From the NCBI GenBank assembly GCA_937873245.1, contig CALMVY010000029.1, positions 1 through 14,334 of the forward strand: 14,334 nt of DNA. The letters run 5' to 3'. A program made the position numbers and the translations under genes. The notes below the pieces were generated by a model. That model saw only the letters and a list, made by a program, of their open reading frames with translations. It ran no database searches and had not been told where the DNA came from. Positions 1-5,252 of this stretch are shown piece after piece. Source of the DNA: an uncultured Arthrobacter sp. Its GTDB lineage: Bacteria; Actinomycetota; Actinomycetes; Actinomycetales; Micrococcaceae. Position 1 is the stretch's first letter; the number at the start of each line of letters is the position of its first letter.

Positions 1-497
1 CCGTGGAGGATGTGGAACGACTCCTCCCAGCAGACCTTCTTCATCACCCGCGCGTACGGCGCGTACGAGCACTTGAGCAGCGCCTTCTGGCTGATGATCG
101 CGGCCGCGTCGACGAGCCAGGCGATCACGCCCACGTCGCCCCAGCTCTTCGTGGGGTAGTGGAAGACGTTGTGGAACTTGGACTTGCCGGAGATCAGGTC
201 GTCCAGACAGTGCTCGCGCGGCTTGCCGAGATCCTCGACGACACGATAGATCAGCTGGCAGTGGCCGACCTCGTCCTGGATCTTCGCGGTCAGCGCCAGC
301 TTCCGCTGTAGCGTCGGCGCGCGCAGGATCCAGTCGCGCTCGGGCAAGACGCCCATCAGCTCCGAGTTGCCGTGCATCTCGATGAACTTGATCAGCCGGG
401 CCCGGTACTCGTCGGGCATCCAGTCGTCCGTCTCGACGAGCCCCCCGCCCTGGACGTACTCGAGGAACTCCTGCGCGCGTGCTTCGTTCGTTGCCAT
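1..497 (-). CDS. paaA: 1,2-phenylacetyl-CoA epoxidase subunit PaaA, 3' end outside window
   Basis: This is the catalytic subunit of the di-iron multicomponent monooxygenase that epoxidises phenylacetyl-CoA, the committed cytoplasmic step of aerobic phenylacetate breakdown. The 165 visible residues are the N-terminal half of the family's usual ~310-330. Two E-x-x-H di-iron ligand motifs are present, EVGH at residues 76-79 and ESFH at 159-162, so it looks like the active PaaA and not the ligand-poor PaaC. The ATG at 495-497 is well supported by an AGGGAGG-type ribosome site (complement of 505-511) seven bases upstream. It diverges from a TetR gene, and a palindrome lies between them, which suggests local repression. 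Other paa genes should follow beyond position 1. The protein family is clear; the subunit letter is slightly less certain. Confidence 0.93.
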   Translation of the reverse strand, partial: MATNEARAQEFLEYVQGGGLVETDDWMPDEYRARLIKFIEMHGNSELMGVLPERDWILRAPTLQRKLALTAKIQDEVGHCQLIYRVVEDLGKPREHCLDDLISGKSKFHNVFHYPTKSWGDVGVIAWLVDAAAIISQKALLKCSYAPYARVMKKVCWEESFHILH

Positions 498-513
498 CCG
501 GATGCCTCCCTAC

Positions 514-527
514 CTAACGGTCGTTAG
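514..527. promoter_or_regulatory. Palindromic TetR/PaaR-type operator
   Basis: CTAACGGTCGTTAG has perfect 6-base arms (CTAACG/CGTTAG) around a two-base centre. It sits between the divergent paaA and tetR genes, one base before the tetR ATG and three bases upstream of the paaA ribosome site. As I recall, the site described for Thermus thermophilus PaaR, a phenylacetyl-CoA-responsive TetR repressor, is CNAACGNNCGTTNG, and this sequence fits it at every fixed position. Control of both genes by the adjacent repressor is inferred. Confidence 0.8.
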
Positions 528-528
528 C

Positions 529-1110
529 ATGCAGTGTATCGCCACGCGCCGTCAGGAGCTAACCCGTCAGGCCGCACGGCTCTTCGCCGAGAAGGGCTAC
601 CACGGCACGTCGATGGGCGACCTTGCCGTGGCGATGGGCGTGCAGAAGGGCTCGCTCTACTCCCTGACCGACTCCAAGCAGGAGCTCCTCTACGAGACGA
701 TGCGTGCAGGGGCCGCAGCCTTCCACGCCGGGCTCGACGAGCTGCCGGAAGGTGCGGGTGCGGCGGAACGGATCCGGCTCGCGCTGCGCGCGCACCTGCG
801 GGTGGTCGCCGAGCAGCTCGACCTGGCGACAGTCTTCATTCGGGAGTGGCGCTACCTCGAGGGCGAGCGCCGCGAACAGATCGTCGCCGAGCGGCGCAGG
901 TACGAGGAACGTCTGCGGTCGCTCTTTCGCGAGGGACGCGAGCGGGGCGAGCTCCGCACCGATCTGGACGACGTCGCGGCTGCGCTGCTCCTGCTCTCGG
1001 CCGCGAACTGGGCCTACACCTGGCTCACACCGGGACGGGACACGGACGCGCTCGCCGACTCCTTCGCCGGGATTCTCGTCGACGGGATCAGGGGTTACTC
1101 GACGCCTTGA
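529..1110 (+). CDS. TetR/AcrR family repressor, probable PaaR-like regulator of paa genes
   Basis: A 193-residue one-component regulator. The N-terminal DNA-binding domain is clear: RQELTRQAARLFAEKGYHG (about residues 8-26), then the helix-turn-helix around 28-50 with the usual GSLYSLTDSKQELL run. The rest (about 60-193) is the variable ligand-binding and dimer domain, which shows no ligand by eye. The length is typical. Chosen start: ATG at 529. An earlier in-frame ATG at 367 lies inside paaA and can be dismissed. No ribosome site precedes 529 because the operator ends one base before it, so the message may be leaderless. Divergence from paaA and the PaaR-like operator make repression of paa genes, with phenylacetyl-CoA as inducer, the best inference. 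The family call is firm; the ligand is inferred. Confidence 0.9.
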   Translation: MQCIATRRQELTRQAARLFAEKGYHGTSMGDLAVAMGVQKGSLYSLTDSKQELLYETMRAGAAAFHAGLDELPEGAGAAERIRLALRAHLRVVAEQLDLATVFIREWRYLEGERREQIVAERRRYEERLRSLFREGRERGELRTDLDDVAAALLLLSAANWAYTWLTPGRDTDALADSFAGILVDGIRGYSTP

Positions 1111-1160
1111 TACGGCACCCGCCGAGGCGTAGTCTCGAGGGCGACACGGCGGACATCGAC

Positions 1161-1176
1161 GGAAGGAAGGAAGGAG
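1161..1176 (+). repeat. Tandem GGAA repeat that forms the ribosome site of the SnoaL-like gene
   Basis: GGAAGGAAGGAAGGAG is four tandem GGAA-type units. Its last part, AAGGAG, is a strong Shine-Dalgarno sequence five bases before the ATG at 1182, which fixes the start of the downstream gene. Gain or loss of a unit would not move the distal ribosome site, so phase variation is not implied. Confidence 0.6.
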
Positions 1177-1181
1177 CTTGT

Positions 1182-1613
1182 ATGTCTGCTGAGACAAACA
1201 AGGCGTTGGCGCGCCGTCTCACCGAGGAGGCGTTCAACGCCGGCAACATCGACGTGCTCGACGAGCTGCTGGCGACCGGCATCGTCAACCACGACTCCGC
1301 TGCCCCCGAGTCGACGGTCGGCCTCGACGCCGCCCGGGCGAGCATCGAGGGGTACCGAACAGCGTTCCCCGACCTGCGGGTCACGATCGAGGATCAGATC
1401 GCAGACGACGATCGCGTCGTCACGCGCTGGAGCGCCAAGGGGACGCACCAAGGCGAGCTGATGGGAATGCCCGCGACCGGCAAGCAGACGACCGTCACCG
1501 GCATCACGATCGACCGGATCGAGGACGGGCGTATCGCCGAGAGCTGGACGAACTGGGACACGCTCGGGATGCTGCAGCAGCTCGGCGTCGTGCCGGCGCT
1601 CGCCACAGCCTGA
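1182..1613 (+). CDS. SnoaL-like / ester cyclase-fold protein
   Basis: A 143-residue protein of the SnoaL-like branch of the NTF2 fold (small alpha+beta barrels). It has the recognisable ester-cyclase pattern: an N-terminal helix with EEAFNAGNIDVLDELLA, the segment VNHDS, a GLDAARASIEGYRTAFPDL stretch at about 47-65, then strands with VTRWSAKGTHQGELMGMPATG and a C-terminal SWTNWDTLGMLQQLG. It is full length for the family. These domains serve as polyketide cyclases, isomerases or uncharacterised binding and hydrolase proteins, so the substrate cannot be named. The ATG at 1182 is fixed by AAGGAG five bases upstream. It lies 71 bases after the tetR stop on the same strand and may be co-transcribed with it, but nothing in the sequence ties it to phenylacetate metabolism. 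A hairpin follows the stop. Confidence 0.88.
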   Translation: MSAETNKALARRLTEEAFNAGNIDVLDELLATGIVNHDSAAPESTVGLDAARASIEGYRTAFPDLRVTIEDQIADDDRVVTRWSAKGTHQGELMGMPATGKQTTVTGITIDRIEDGRIAESWTNWDTLGMLQQLGVVPALATA

Positions 1614-1624
1614 TCGTAAGAGCC

Positions 1625-1651
1625 GGGGAGGTCGCCTCGCGCGACCTCTCC
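1625..1651 (+). terminator. Hairpin after the SnoaL-like gene
   Basis: Perfect 8-bp stem GAGGTCGC/GCGACCTC (1628-1635 with 1641-1648) and a five-base loop, extendable by a G-T and two G-C pairs. It starts 12 bases after the stop. No T-run follows, as is common in high-GC actinobacteria, so termination is likely but not certain. Confidence 0.5.
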
Positions 1652-1698
1652 AGCTCCCATGCGCATTTGCCGATGACCGGAGGGACTCCTACGCGCCG

Positions 1699-1917
1699 AT
1701 GTTTCCCTCCCTCCCCCAGCCCCGGCACATGCCTTGTCCCGAATGCGGCGAGTCGGTCGCGCTGGAGTCGCGCGAGCGCCACGCCTGCGACGAGGAACGG
1801 CAGGTGACCTACCGGCTCAGTGATGACCGCGTCTTCGACCTGCTCGGCTTGGCAGAGTCGTTGCTATCAGATGTGGCGCGTGGCGTATATGAATGTACCC
1901 GCTATGAGAATTCCTAA
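1699..1917 (+). CDS. Chimeric small ORF: zinc-finger-like N-terminus fused to ArsR tail at a sequence junction
   Basis: The open frame encodes 72 residues but reads as two unrelated parts. Residues 1-34 come from the upstream GC-rich DNA and hold a possible zinc site, C13-P-E-C16 ... H28-A-C30, in an otherwise unrecognised protein whose native C-terminus is missing. From about Gln35 the sequence is the last helix region of an ArsR/SmtB metal sensor and base composition changes abruptly. The start at 1699 is uncertain: GGAGGG at 1679-1684 is about 14 bases away, and Met11 at 1729 is an alternative. The fusion is most likely an artefact of the join near 1795-1805 and should not be treated as a real two-domain protein without read evidence. 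Confidence 0.45.
   Translation: MFPSLPQPRHMPCPECGESVALESRERHACDEERQVTYRLSDDRVFDLLGLAESLLSDVARGVYECTRYENS
1789..1806. other. Junction 1: join between GC-rich piece A and metal-efflux piece B
   Basis: Left of this point, codon use and GC match the TetR/SnoaL region. Right of it, the same frame becomes the C-terminus of an ArsR regulator with no room for its N-terminal two-thirds, and GC drops. The exact base cannot be set because the sequence reads acceptably for both proteins around here. There is no transposase, inverted repeat or obvious target duplication. Confidence 0.7.
1801..1917 (+). pseudogene. ArsR/SmtB-family metal-sensing repressor, C-terminal fragment
   Basis: The frame from Gln35 of the open reading frame reads QVTYRLSDDRVFDLLGLAES and ends VYECTRYENS. 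This matches the beta-wing end and last helix of ArsR/SmtB repressors, where a 'YRLADxRV...LL.LA...L' pattern followed by a Cys-containing tail is usual. The winged-helix recognition helix and the first ~80 residues are absent, because the fragment begins at the junction. Family repressors release DNA on binding Zn, Cd, As or similar ions and often sit directly upstream of the efflux pump they control, which agrees with the P1B ATPase 96 bases downstream. The intact gene presumably exists in the source organism of this piece. Confidence 0.65.
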
Positions 1918-1921
1918 GTCT

Positions 1922-1933
1922 TGCTTGCAAGCA
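1922..1933. promoter_or_regulatory. 12-bp perfect palindrome, possible ArsR operator
   Basis: TGCTTGCAAGCA is perfectly self-complementary and lies between the ArsR stop (1917) and the ATPase start (2014). ArsR-family operators are short inverted repeats in this kind of position, but the sequence does not match the SmtB 12-2-12 consensus as I know it, so the role is a guess. Confidence 0.35.
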
Positions 1934-2002
1934 CTCTCCGGTTTGGGATATTTCTTCACAGCTAACTTTGTTAAGTCTCATAAGGGTGGATGGGGGCCCT
2001 GT

Positions 2003-2008
2003 TATAAA
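2003..2008 (+). promoter_or_regulatory. Possible -10 element just before the ATPase start
   Basis: TATAAA sits five bases before the ATG at 2014, which would place transcription start at or next to the start codon (leaderless). No good -35 is seen at 16-18 bases; TTGTTA at 1969-1974 is too far. No close ribosome site is present, since the nearest purine run (GGTGGATGGGGG) ends near 1995. Confidence 0.25.
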
Positions 2009-2013
2009 ACACT

Positions 2014-3504
2014 ATGAACCAAACAAACCTTGAACTGCGTGTCGCCAATATGGACTGTGAGCATGATGCCGCCTCTTTGGAACGGGCACTGCGCGGCTGG
2101 CCAGGGATGGTGGATCTTACGGTCTATCCCAAGTCAGCCAAGGTCAAACTGGTGTACGATGCCGATACGGTGACGCTTGAGGCATTGCGACACAAGCTTG
2201 TTGAGAGTGGCTTTCCTCCGCAGGAGGGACGTGAAGCCAGTGGCCCGCCTATGCCCTGGCAAAACCCCAAGGTCATCACTTCGGTAGCCGCTGGCATCCT
2301 GCTGTTGGTTGGTTGGCTACTCAGCTTAGCTGGTGCACCCGAACTCATCTCTACCCTCCTCTATGTGGCTGCCATCCTCAGTGGTGGGTACTACTTTGGA
2401 CGTGAAGCCATTGAGGAGTTAATTTTTGAGCGGCAGATCGGCATTGAGCTATTGATGTTGGTCGCCGCGGTGGTGGCAGCACTCATGGGCGAAGTGGCTG
2501 AGGGTGCGATGCTGGCTTTCCTCTACTCCTTGAGCGAAGCCGCCGAAGGTTACACCGAAGAAAGAACCCGCTCGGCCATCAAGGCGCTGATGGATCTTGC
2601 GCCCAAGACCGCGCTAGTTCGTCGTAGTAATCAAGAGCTTGAGATTCCGGTCGAAGAAGTGCAGGTTGGGGATATTTTTCTCGTCCGGCCAGGCCAGGCC
2701 ATTGCCACCGATGGCGAAGTCATCGACGGGCGGTCCAGTGTCAATCAGGCCCCAGTGACCGGAGAAAGTGTGCCCGTGGAAAAAGAACCAGGCGATAGCG
2801 TCTTTGCCGGCAGCATCAATGGTGAGGGTGCGCTTGATATACGCGCCACCAAGACTTTTGCTGAAAACACCATCAGCCGGATTATTGCCATGGTTGAGGA
2901 GGCTCAGGAACGCAAAGGGGCAAGCCAACGCTTTATCGAACGCTTTGGTGCCCGCTACAGCCCGGCAGTGCTGGCCATTGGCATCCTGATTGCTCTCCTA
3001 CCTCCCCTCTTCTTTGGCGGCGAGTGGGTTGATTGGATTGCACGTGCCACGGTCTTCATTGTGGCAGCCGCCCCCTGTGCGTTAGTGATTTCCATCCCGA
3101 TTACCTTGGTGGCAACACTCGGCACGGGGGCACGCAACGGCGTGCTAATTAAAGGAGGCGTCTTTATTGAGGAGTTAGGGCGAGTGAAAGTTGTGGCTAT
3201 GGACAAAACAGGCACCTTAACCCGCGGTACGCCTGAGGTCACCGATGTAATTGCCCTAGACAAAGGCAGTATTTTGGAAAATGATGTATTGGCTCTCGCC
3301 GCAGGCATTGAGCAGCGCAGCCAACACCCCTTAGCGCAGGCGGTGGTGCGCCGTGCACAAGCTGCCCGTGATGAGCCCCGCCGAAGCCAAAGGCAGCGAC
3401 CTGGTCCGCGTTGCCCTGCAGGGCGCCGTGGACGAGGCCAATTCCCTCGTTTCCCAGGCCGAGTCCATCCGCCACTTCGTGGTGCTGGACGCCGACTTCA
3501 CTGA
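2014..3504 (+). CDS. P1B-type heavy-metal ATPase (ZntA/CadA-like), truncated at junction 2
   Basis: An inner-membrane metal-efflux pump. Visible parts in order: an N-terminal HMA-like domain (about 5-70) with MDCEHD at 13-18; membrane segments near 87-106, 111-128, 143-172, 317-334 and 344-365; the actuator motif TGES at 249-252; the metal-site motif APC at 353-355; the phosphorylation motif DKTGT starting at Asp397; and HP at 438-439, typical of P1B pumps. Real homology ends near residue 447-451. The remaining ~45 codons to the stop at 3505 are out-of-frame reading of the acyl-CoA synthetase piece. The nucleotide-binding and hinge motifs (GDGxNDx) and the last two helices are therefore missing, and the product would be inactive. 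Odd points: CPC is replaced by APC, and the second HMA cysteine by Asp18. The metal is uncertain. The ArsR neighbour supports a stress-efflux role. Confidence 0.85.
   Translation: MNQTNLELRVANMDCEHDAASLERALRGWPGMVDLTVYPKSAKVKLVYDADTVTLEALRHKLVESGFPPQEGREASGPPMPWQNPKVITSVAAGILLLVGWLLSLAGAPELISTLLYVAAILSGGYYFGREAIEELIFERQIGIELLMLVAAVVAALMGEVAEGAMLAFLYSLSEAAEGYTEERTRSAIKALMDLAPKTALVRRSNQELEIPVEEVQVGDIFLVRPGQAIATDGEVIDGRSSVNQAPVTGESVPVEKEPGDSVFAGSINGEGALDIRATKTFAENTISRIIAMVEEAQERKGASQRFIERFGARYSPAVLAIGILIALLPPLFFGGEWVDWIARATVFIVAAAPCALVISIPITLVATLGTGARNGVLIKGGVFIEELGRVKVVAMDKTGTLTRGTPEVTDVIALDKGSILENDVLALAAGIEQRSQHPLAQAVVRRAQAARDEPRRSQRQRPGPRCPAGRRGRGQFPRFPGRVHPPLRGAGRRLH
3340..3370. other. Junction 2: join between ATPase fragment and Micrococcaceae-like piece C
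   Basis: The ATPase frame is convincing through HPLAQAVVRRAQA (to about 3366), while the acyl-CoA synthetase frame (+1 relative to it) is convincing from about 3353. The bases 3353-3366 read acceptably in both, so the two sources may share a short identical stretch there. Composition changes from mixed to strongly GC3-rich across this point. No mobile-element sequence is present. Confidence 0.7.
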
Positions 3505-3595
3505 GGAATCAGGGCACCTGACGCCGTCGCTCAAACTCAAGCGCGCCGCCGTTGTGCGGGACTTCGCGGCCCAGATCGACCGGATCTACGGCTGA
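3353..3595 (+). pseudogene. Long-chain acyl-CoA synthetase (AMP-forming), C-terminal fragment
   Basis: The last ~80 residues of an acyl-CoA ligase of the long-chain (FadD15-like) group, which activates fatty acids with ATP and CoA. Diagnostic is the C-terminal subdomain run with DFTEESGHLTPSLKLKRAAV, including the conserved lysine region, preceded by VDEANSLVSQAESIRHFVVL and ending DFAAQIDRIYG, a normal family end. The ~500 upstream residues, with the AMP-binding P-loop and adenylation core, are absent because the sequence joins foreign DNA near 3353. The GTG there is a codon inside the original gene and should not be taken as a start. The gene ends 30 bases before a strong terminator shared with the convergent gene. 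The intact gene presumably exists in the source genome. Confidence 0.8.
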
Positions 3596-3619
3596 CGCCC
3601 CACGTATCACAGGGACGCG

Positions 3620-3656
3620 AAGAAACGGACGGCACCCTTGGTGCCGTCCGCTTCTT
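3620..3656. terminator. Bidirectional terminator between convergent genes
   Basis: An 11-bp perfect stem CGGACGGCACC/GGTGCCGTCCG (3626-3636 with 3640-3650) and a three-base loop. After one A-C mismatch it extends by AAGAA/TTCTT. The flanks give T-rich tails on both strands (CTTCTT on plus, TTTCTT on minus), so it can stop the acyl-CoA synthetase transcript and the opposing membrane-protein transcript. Confidence 0.85.
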
Positions 3657-3661
3657 GTGCC

Positions 3662-3682
3662 CGCCGGACGCGGCGTCCGGCG
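3662..3682 (-). terminator. Hairpin directly after the TIGR01906-type gene
   Basis: Perfect 9-bp stem CGCCGGACG/CGTCCGGCG (3662-3670 with 3674-3682) with a three-base loop. It begins one base beyond the stop codon of the minus-strand gene and precedes the larger bidirectional hairpin. It may assist termination or protect the 3' end. No T-run follows. Confidence 0.45.
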
Positions 3683-3683
3683 C

Positions 3684-5063
3684 CTAGACGGTGCTGGAGT
3701 GTCCCCGCATCGGGGTGTCGCGCGACCCGGAGTCCGTCGACCCCGGATCCCCCGTGCCGGAGGTGGCGGATCCGGTGCGATTCACTGCCGGGGCGGTGTT
3801 CCCGGCTGACGAATCCGTGGCGGTAGCTTCATCCGCCGCTTCTTCAGTGCCGGACGCATCCGCGGCGCTGGACCCTCCGGACTTGCCAGCCTTGTCCCGC
3901 CGGAAGCGGGACCGCTTGGCGGGGACAGCGTCGGGGTCGGCCTCTGCGGCCTCAGCCCCGACAGCTTCGTCCCCGGCGGGGTCCGCTTCCGCGGCACCCT
4001 TTTTCGGCAGCCCGCGGCGCTTACGCGTCGGCCAGGTGAGGATGAGCGTGACGAGTGAGGCGATCAGCACCAGCCCGGCGACAACGATCCCGCTGTCAAC
4101 CCAGAACTGCGCCGGGAAGAGCCGGATGAGGGTGTCCTGCAACGAGAACGTCCAGGTGCCGCTCGCGAAGAAGACACTGTGGAACTGGGCGAAGAACTGT
4201 TCCCAGCCAAGCGTAGCCAGCACGCCAAGGCTGATGATGATGACGAGGGTGACGATGGACCCCGCGAACAGGCCGCGCCGGACTCCCCCGGGGCTGCGGC
4301 GCCGCAAGTAGATCACGGCGATCAGGCTCAGCAGGATCAGCAAGGCTCCGGCGCCGAAGGCGGACAGGATGACGAGCTTGACGTCGGCCATGTGGCTGAC
4401 TTCACCAGCCCCGAACAATTTGTCACCGCTGCGGTTGACGAGTTCGCCGAGGTAGCGCGGTCCTGCCCAGTTGCTGAGGTAGTCCACGGCATAGGAGCCG
4501 TAGGTCATGCGGTCGTCGCTGCTGAAGCCGTAGCCGTCGCCTGGAAACCCGGGACGGTTGTACTCCACCCAGAGGAACAGGGGGCTGGCGACGGCCCGGA
4601 CGGCCAGCACCAGCAGGATGACCGGGAAGCACACGGCAAGCAGGACCTGCATTACCCGCGGGGCTACCGGCTTGGCGTTCGCCGCGTGTTCCCGTTCGGC
4701 GTTCCGGCGTTGAACTTCCTCCTCCGGCGGGCGGACTTGGAGCGCGGAGGTGGGCAGGGGCTCGCTGAAGTGCGTGCCATTGCCTTTGGGAACGGGGTCG
4801 ACGGCGGCTTCCGCGGCCTTGCGGTCCGCACGGCTGCCGGCCTGGCTCCAGGCCGGCGTCGTTGCTTGGTTCGTCGGGGACGGCGCGGCCACGGGTTCCT
4901 GAGTGGCGCCGGCATCCGTTCCGGCGGCGCCCGAAGAGGCAGCGGCAGGGCGCTTGTCCGCGGAGCTCGGCTTCATCCAGTCGAACGCGGGTTCGTCAGC
5001 GTCGTCGGCCGGATCCAGTTGCGGATCCTGTCGATTCGGAGGGGTGGGACTTGAGTCAGTCAC
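3684..5063 (-). CDS. TIGR01906-type integral membrane protein with disordered termini
   Basis: A 459-residue protein with four predicted membrane helices at about 137-160, 229-253, 265-285 and 325-344. The ~60-residue loop after helix 1 carries the recognisable EYNRPGFPGDGYGFSSDDRMTYG run of the TIGR01906/DUF1461-type membrane family, whose function is unknown. Residues 1-130 are rich in Ala, Pro, Thr and Asp, and 350-459 are Ala, Asp, Ser and Lys-rich with basic patches; both ends look disordered and probably cytoplasmic. The extended tails make it longer than the core family. The start is a GTG at 5061-5063, giving VTDSSP, with GGAAG about ten bases upstream. It stands alone, facing the acyl-CoA synthetase across a terminator, with a putative -10 about 68 bases upstream. 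Confidence 0.8.
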   Translation of the reverse strand: MTDSSPTPPNRQDPQLDPADDADEPAFDWMKPSSADKRPAAASSGAAGTDAGATQEPVAAPSPTNQATTPAWSQAGSRADRKAAEAAVDPVPKGNGTHFSEPLPTSALQVRPPEEEVQRRNAEREHAANAKPVAPRVMQVLLAVCFPVILLVLAVRAVASPLFLWVEYNRPGFPGDGYGFSSDDRMTYGSYAVDYLSNWAGPRYLGELVNRSGDKLFGAGEVSHMADVKLVILSAFGAGALLILLSLIAVIYLRRRSPGGVRRGLFAGSIVTLVIIISLGVLATLGWEQFFAQFHSVFFASGTWTFSLQDTLIRLFPAQFWVDSGIVVAGLVLIASLVTLILTWPTRKRRGLPKKGAAEADPAGDEAVGAEAAEADPDAVPAKRSRFRRDKAGKSGGSSAADASGTEEAADEATATDSSAGNTAPAVNRTGSATSGTGDPGSTDSGSRDTPMRGHSSTV

Positions 5064-5131
5064 TGCAGCTTCGCTTCCGTAGGCGTCCGCGCCACCGGCC
5101 GGGGCCCGGCAACGCTACATATCTGCTTCCG

Positions 5132-5143
5132 AGCCTACCGCCA
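5132..5143 (-). promoter_or_regulatory. Putative promoter element TGGCGGTAGGCT upstream of the TIGR01906-type gene
   Basis: On the minus strand TAGGCT resembles an actinobacterial -10 (TAnnnT) and ends about 68 bases before the GTG start. The same 12 bases occur upstream of the Trm112-like gene at a similar distance (62 bases). No convincing -35 is seen in either place. Confidence 0.35.
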
Positions 5144-5208
5144 CAGCCTCGCCGCGGGCGAGGTGCCACCCCGTGAAGCGCGGGGATTCAGCTGGCGGTT
5201 TCAGCGGA

Positions 5209-5224
5209 GCCGGCTCGTGCCGGC
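5209..5224 (-). terminator. Hairpin after the L,D-transpeptidase gene
   Basis: Perfect 6-bp stem GCCGGC/GCCGGC (5209-5214 with 5219-5224) and a four-base loop, 28 bases beyond the transpeptidase stop. There is no T-run. In DNA this GC-rich such a stem can arise by chance. Confidence 0.3.
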
Positions 5225-5252
5225 CGGAGCGGCGTGGCAGGAGCCCAAGAGG

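Noticed and set aside
534..1613. 359-codon plus-strand frame that would fuse TetR-region sequence to the SnoaL-like protein
   Set aside because: The first ~216 codons are a shifted, Arg-rich reading of tetR. The real SnoaL-like gene starts at 1182 with a strong ribosome site.
1780..3375. Insertion sequence or integron carrying the metal-efflux genes
   Set aside because: I saw no transposase, integrase, terminal inverted repeats or target-site duplication at either end, and both flanking genes are missing their other halves.
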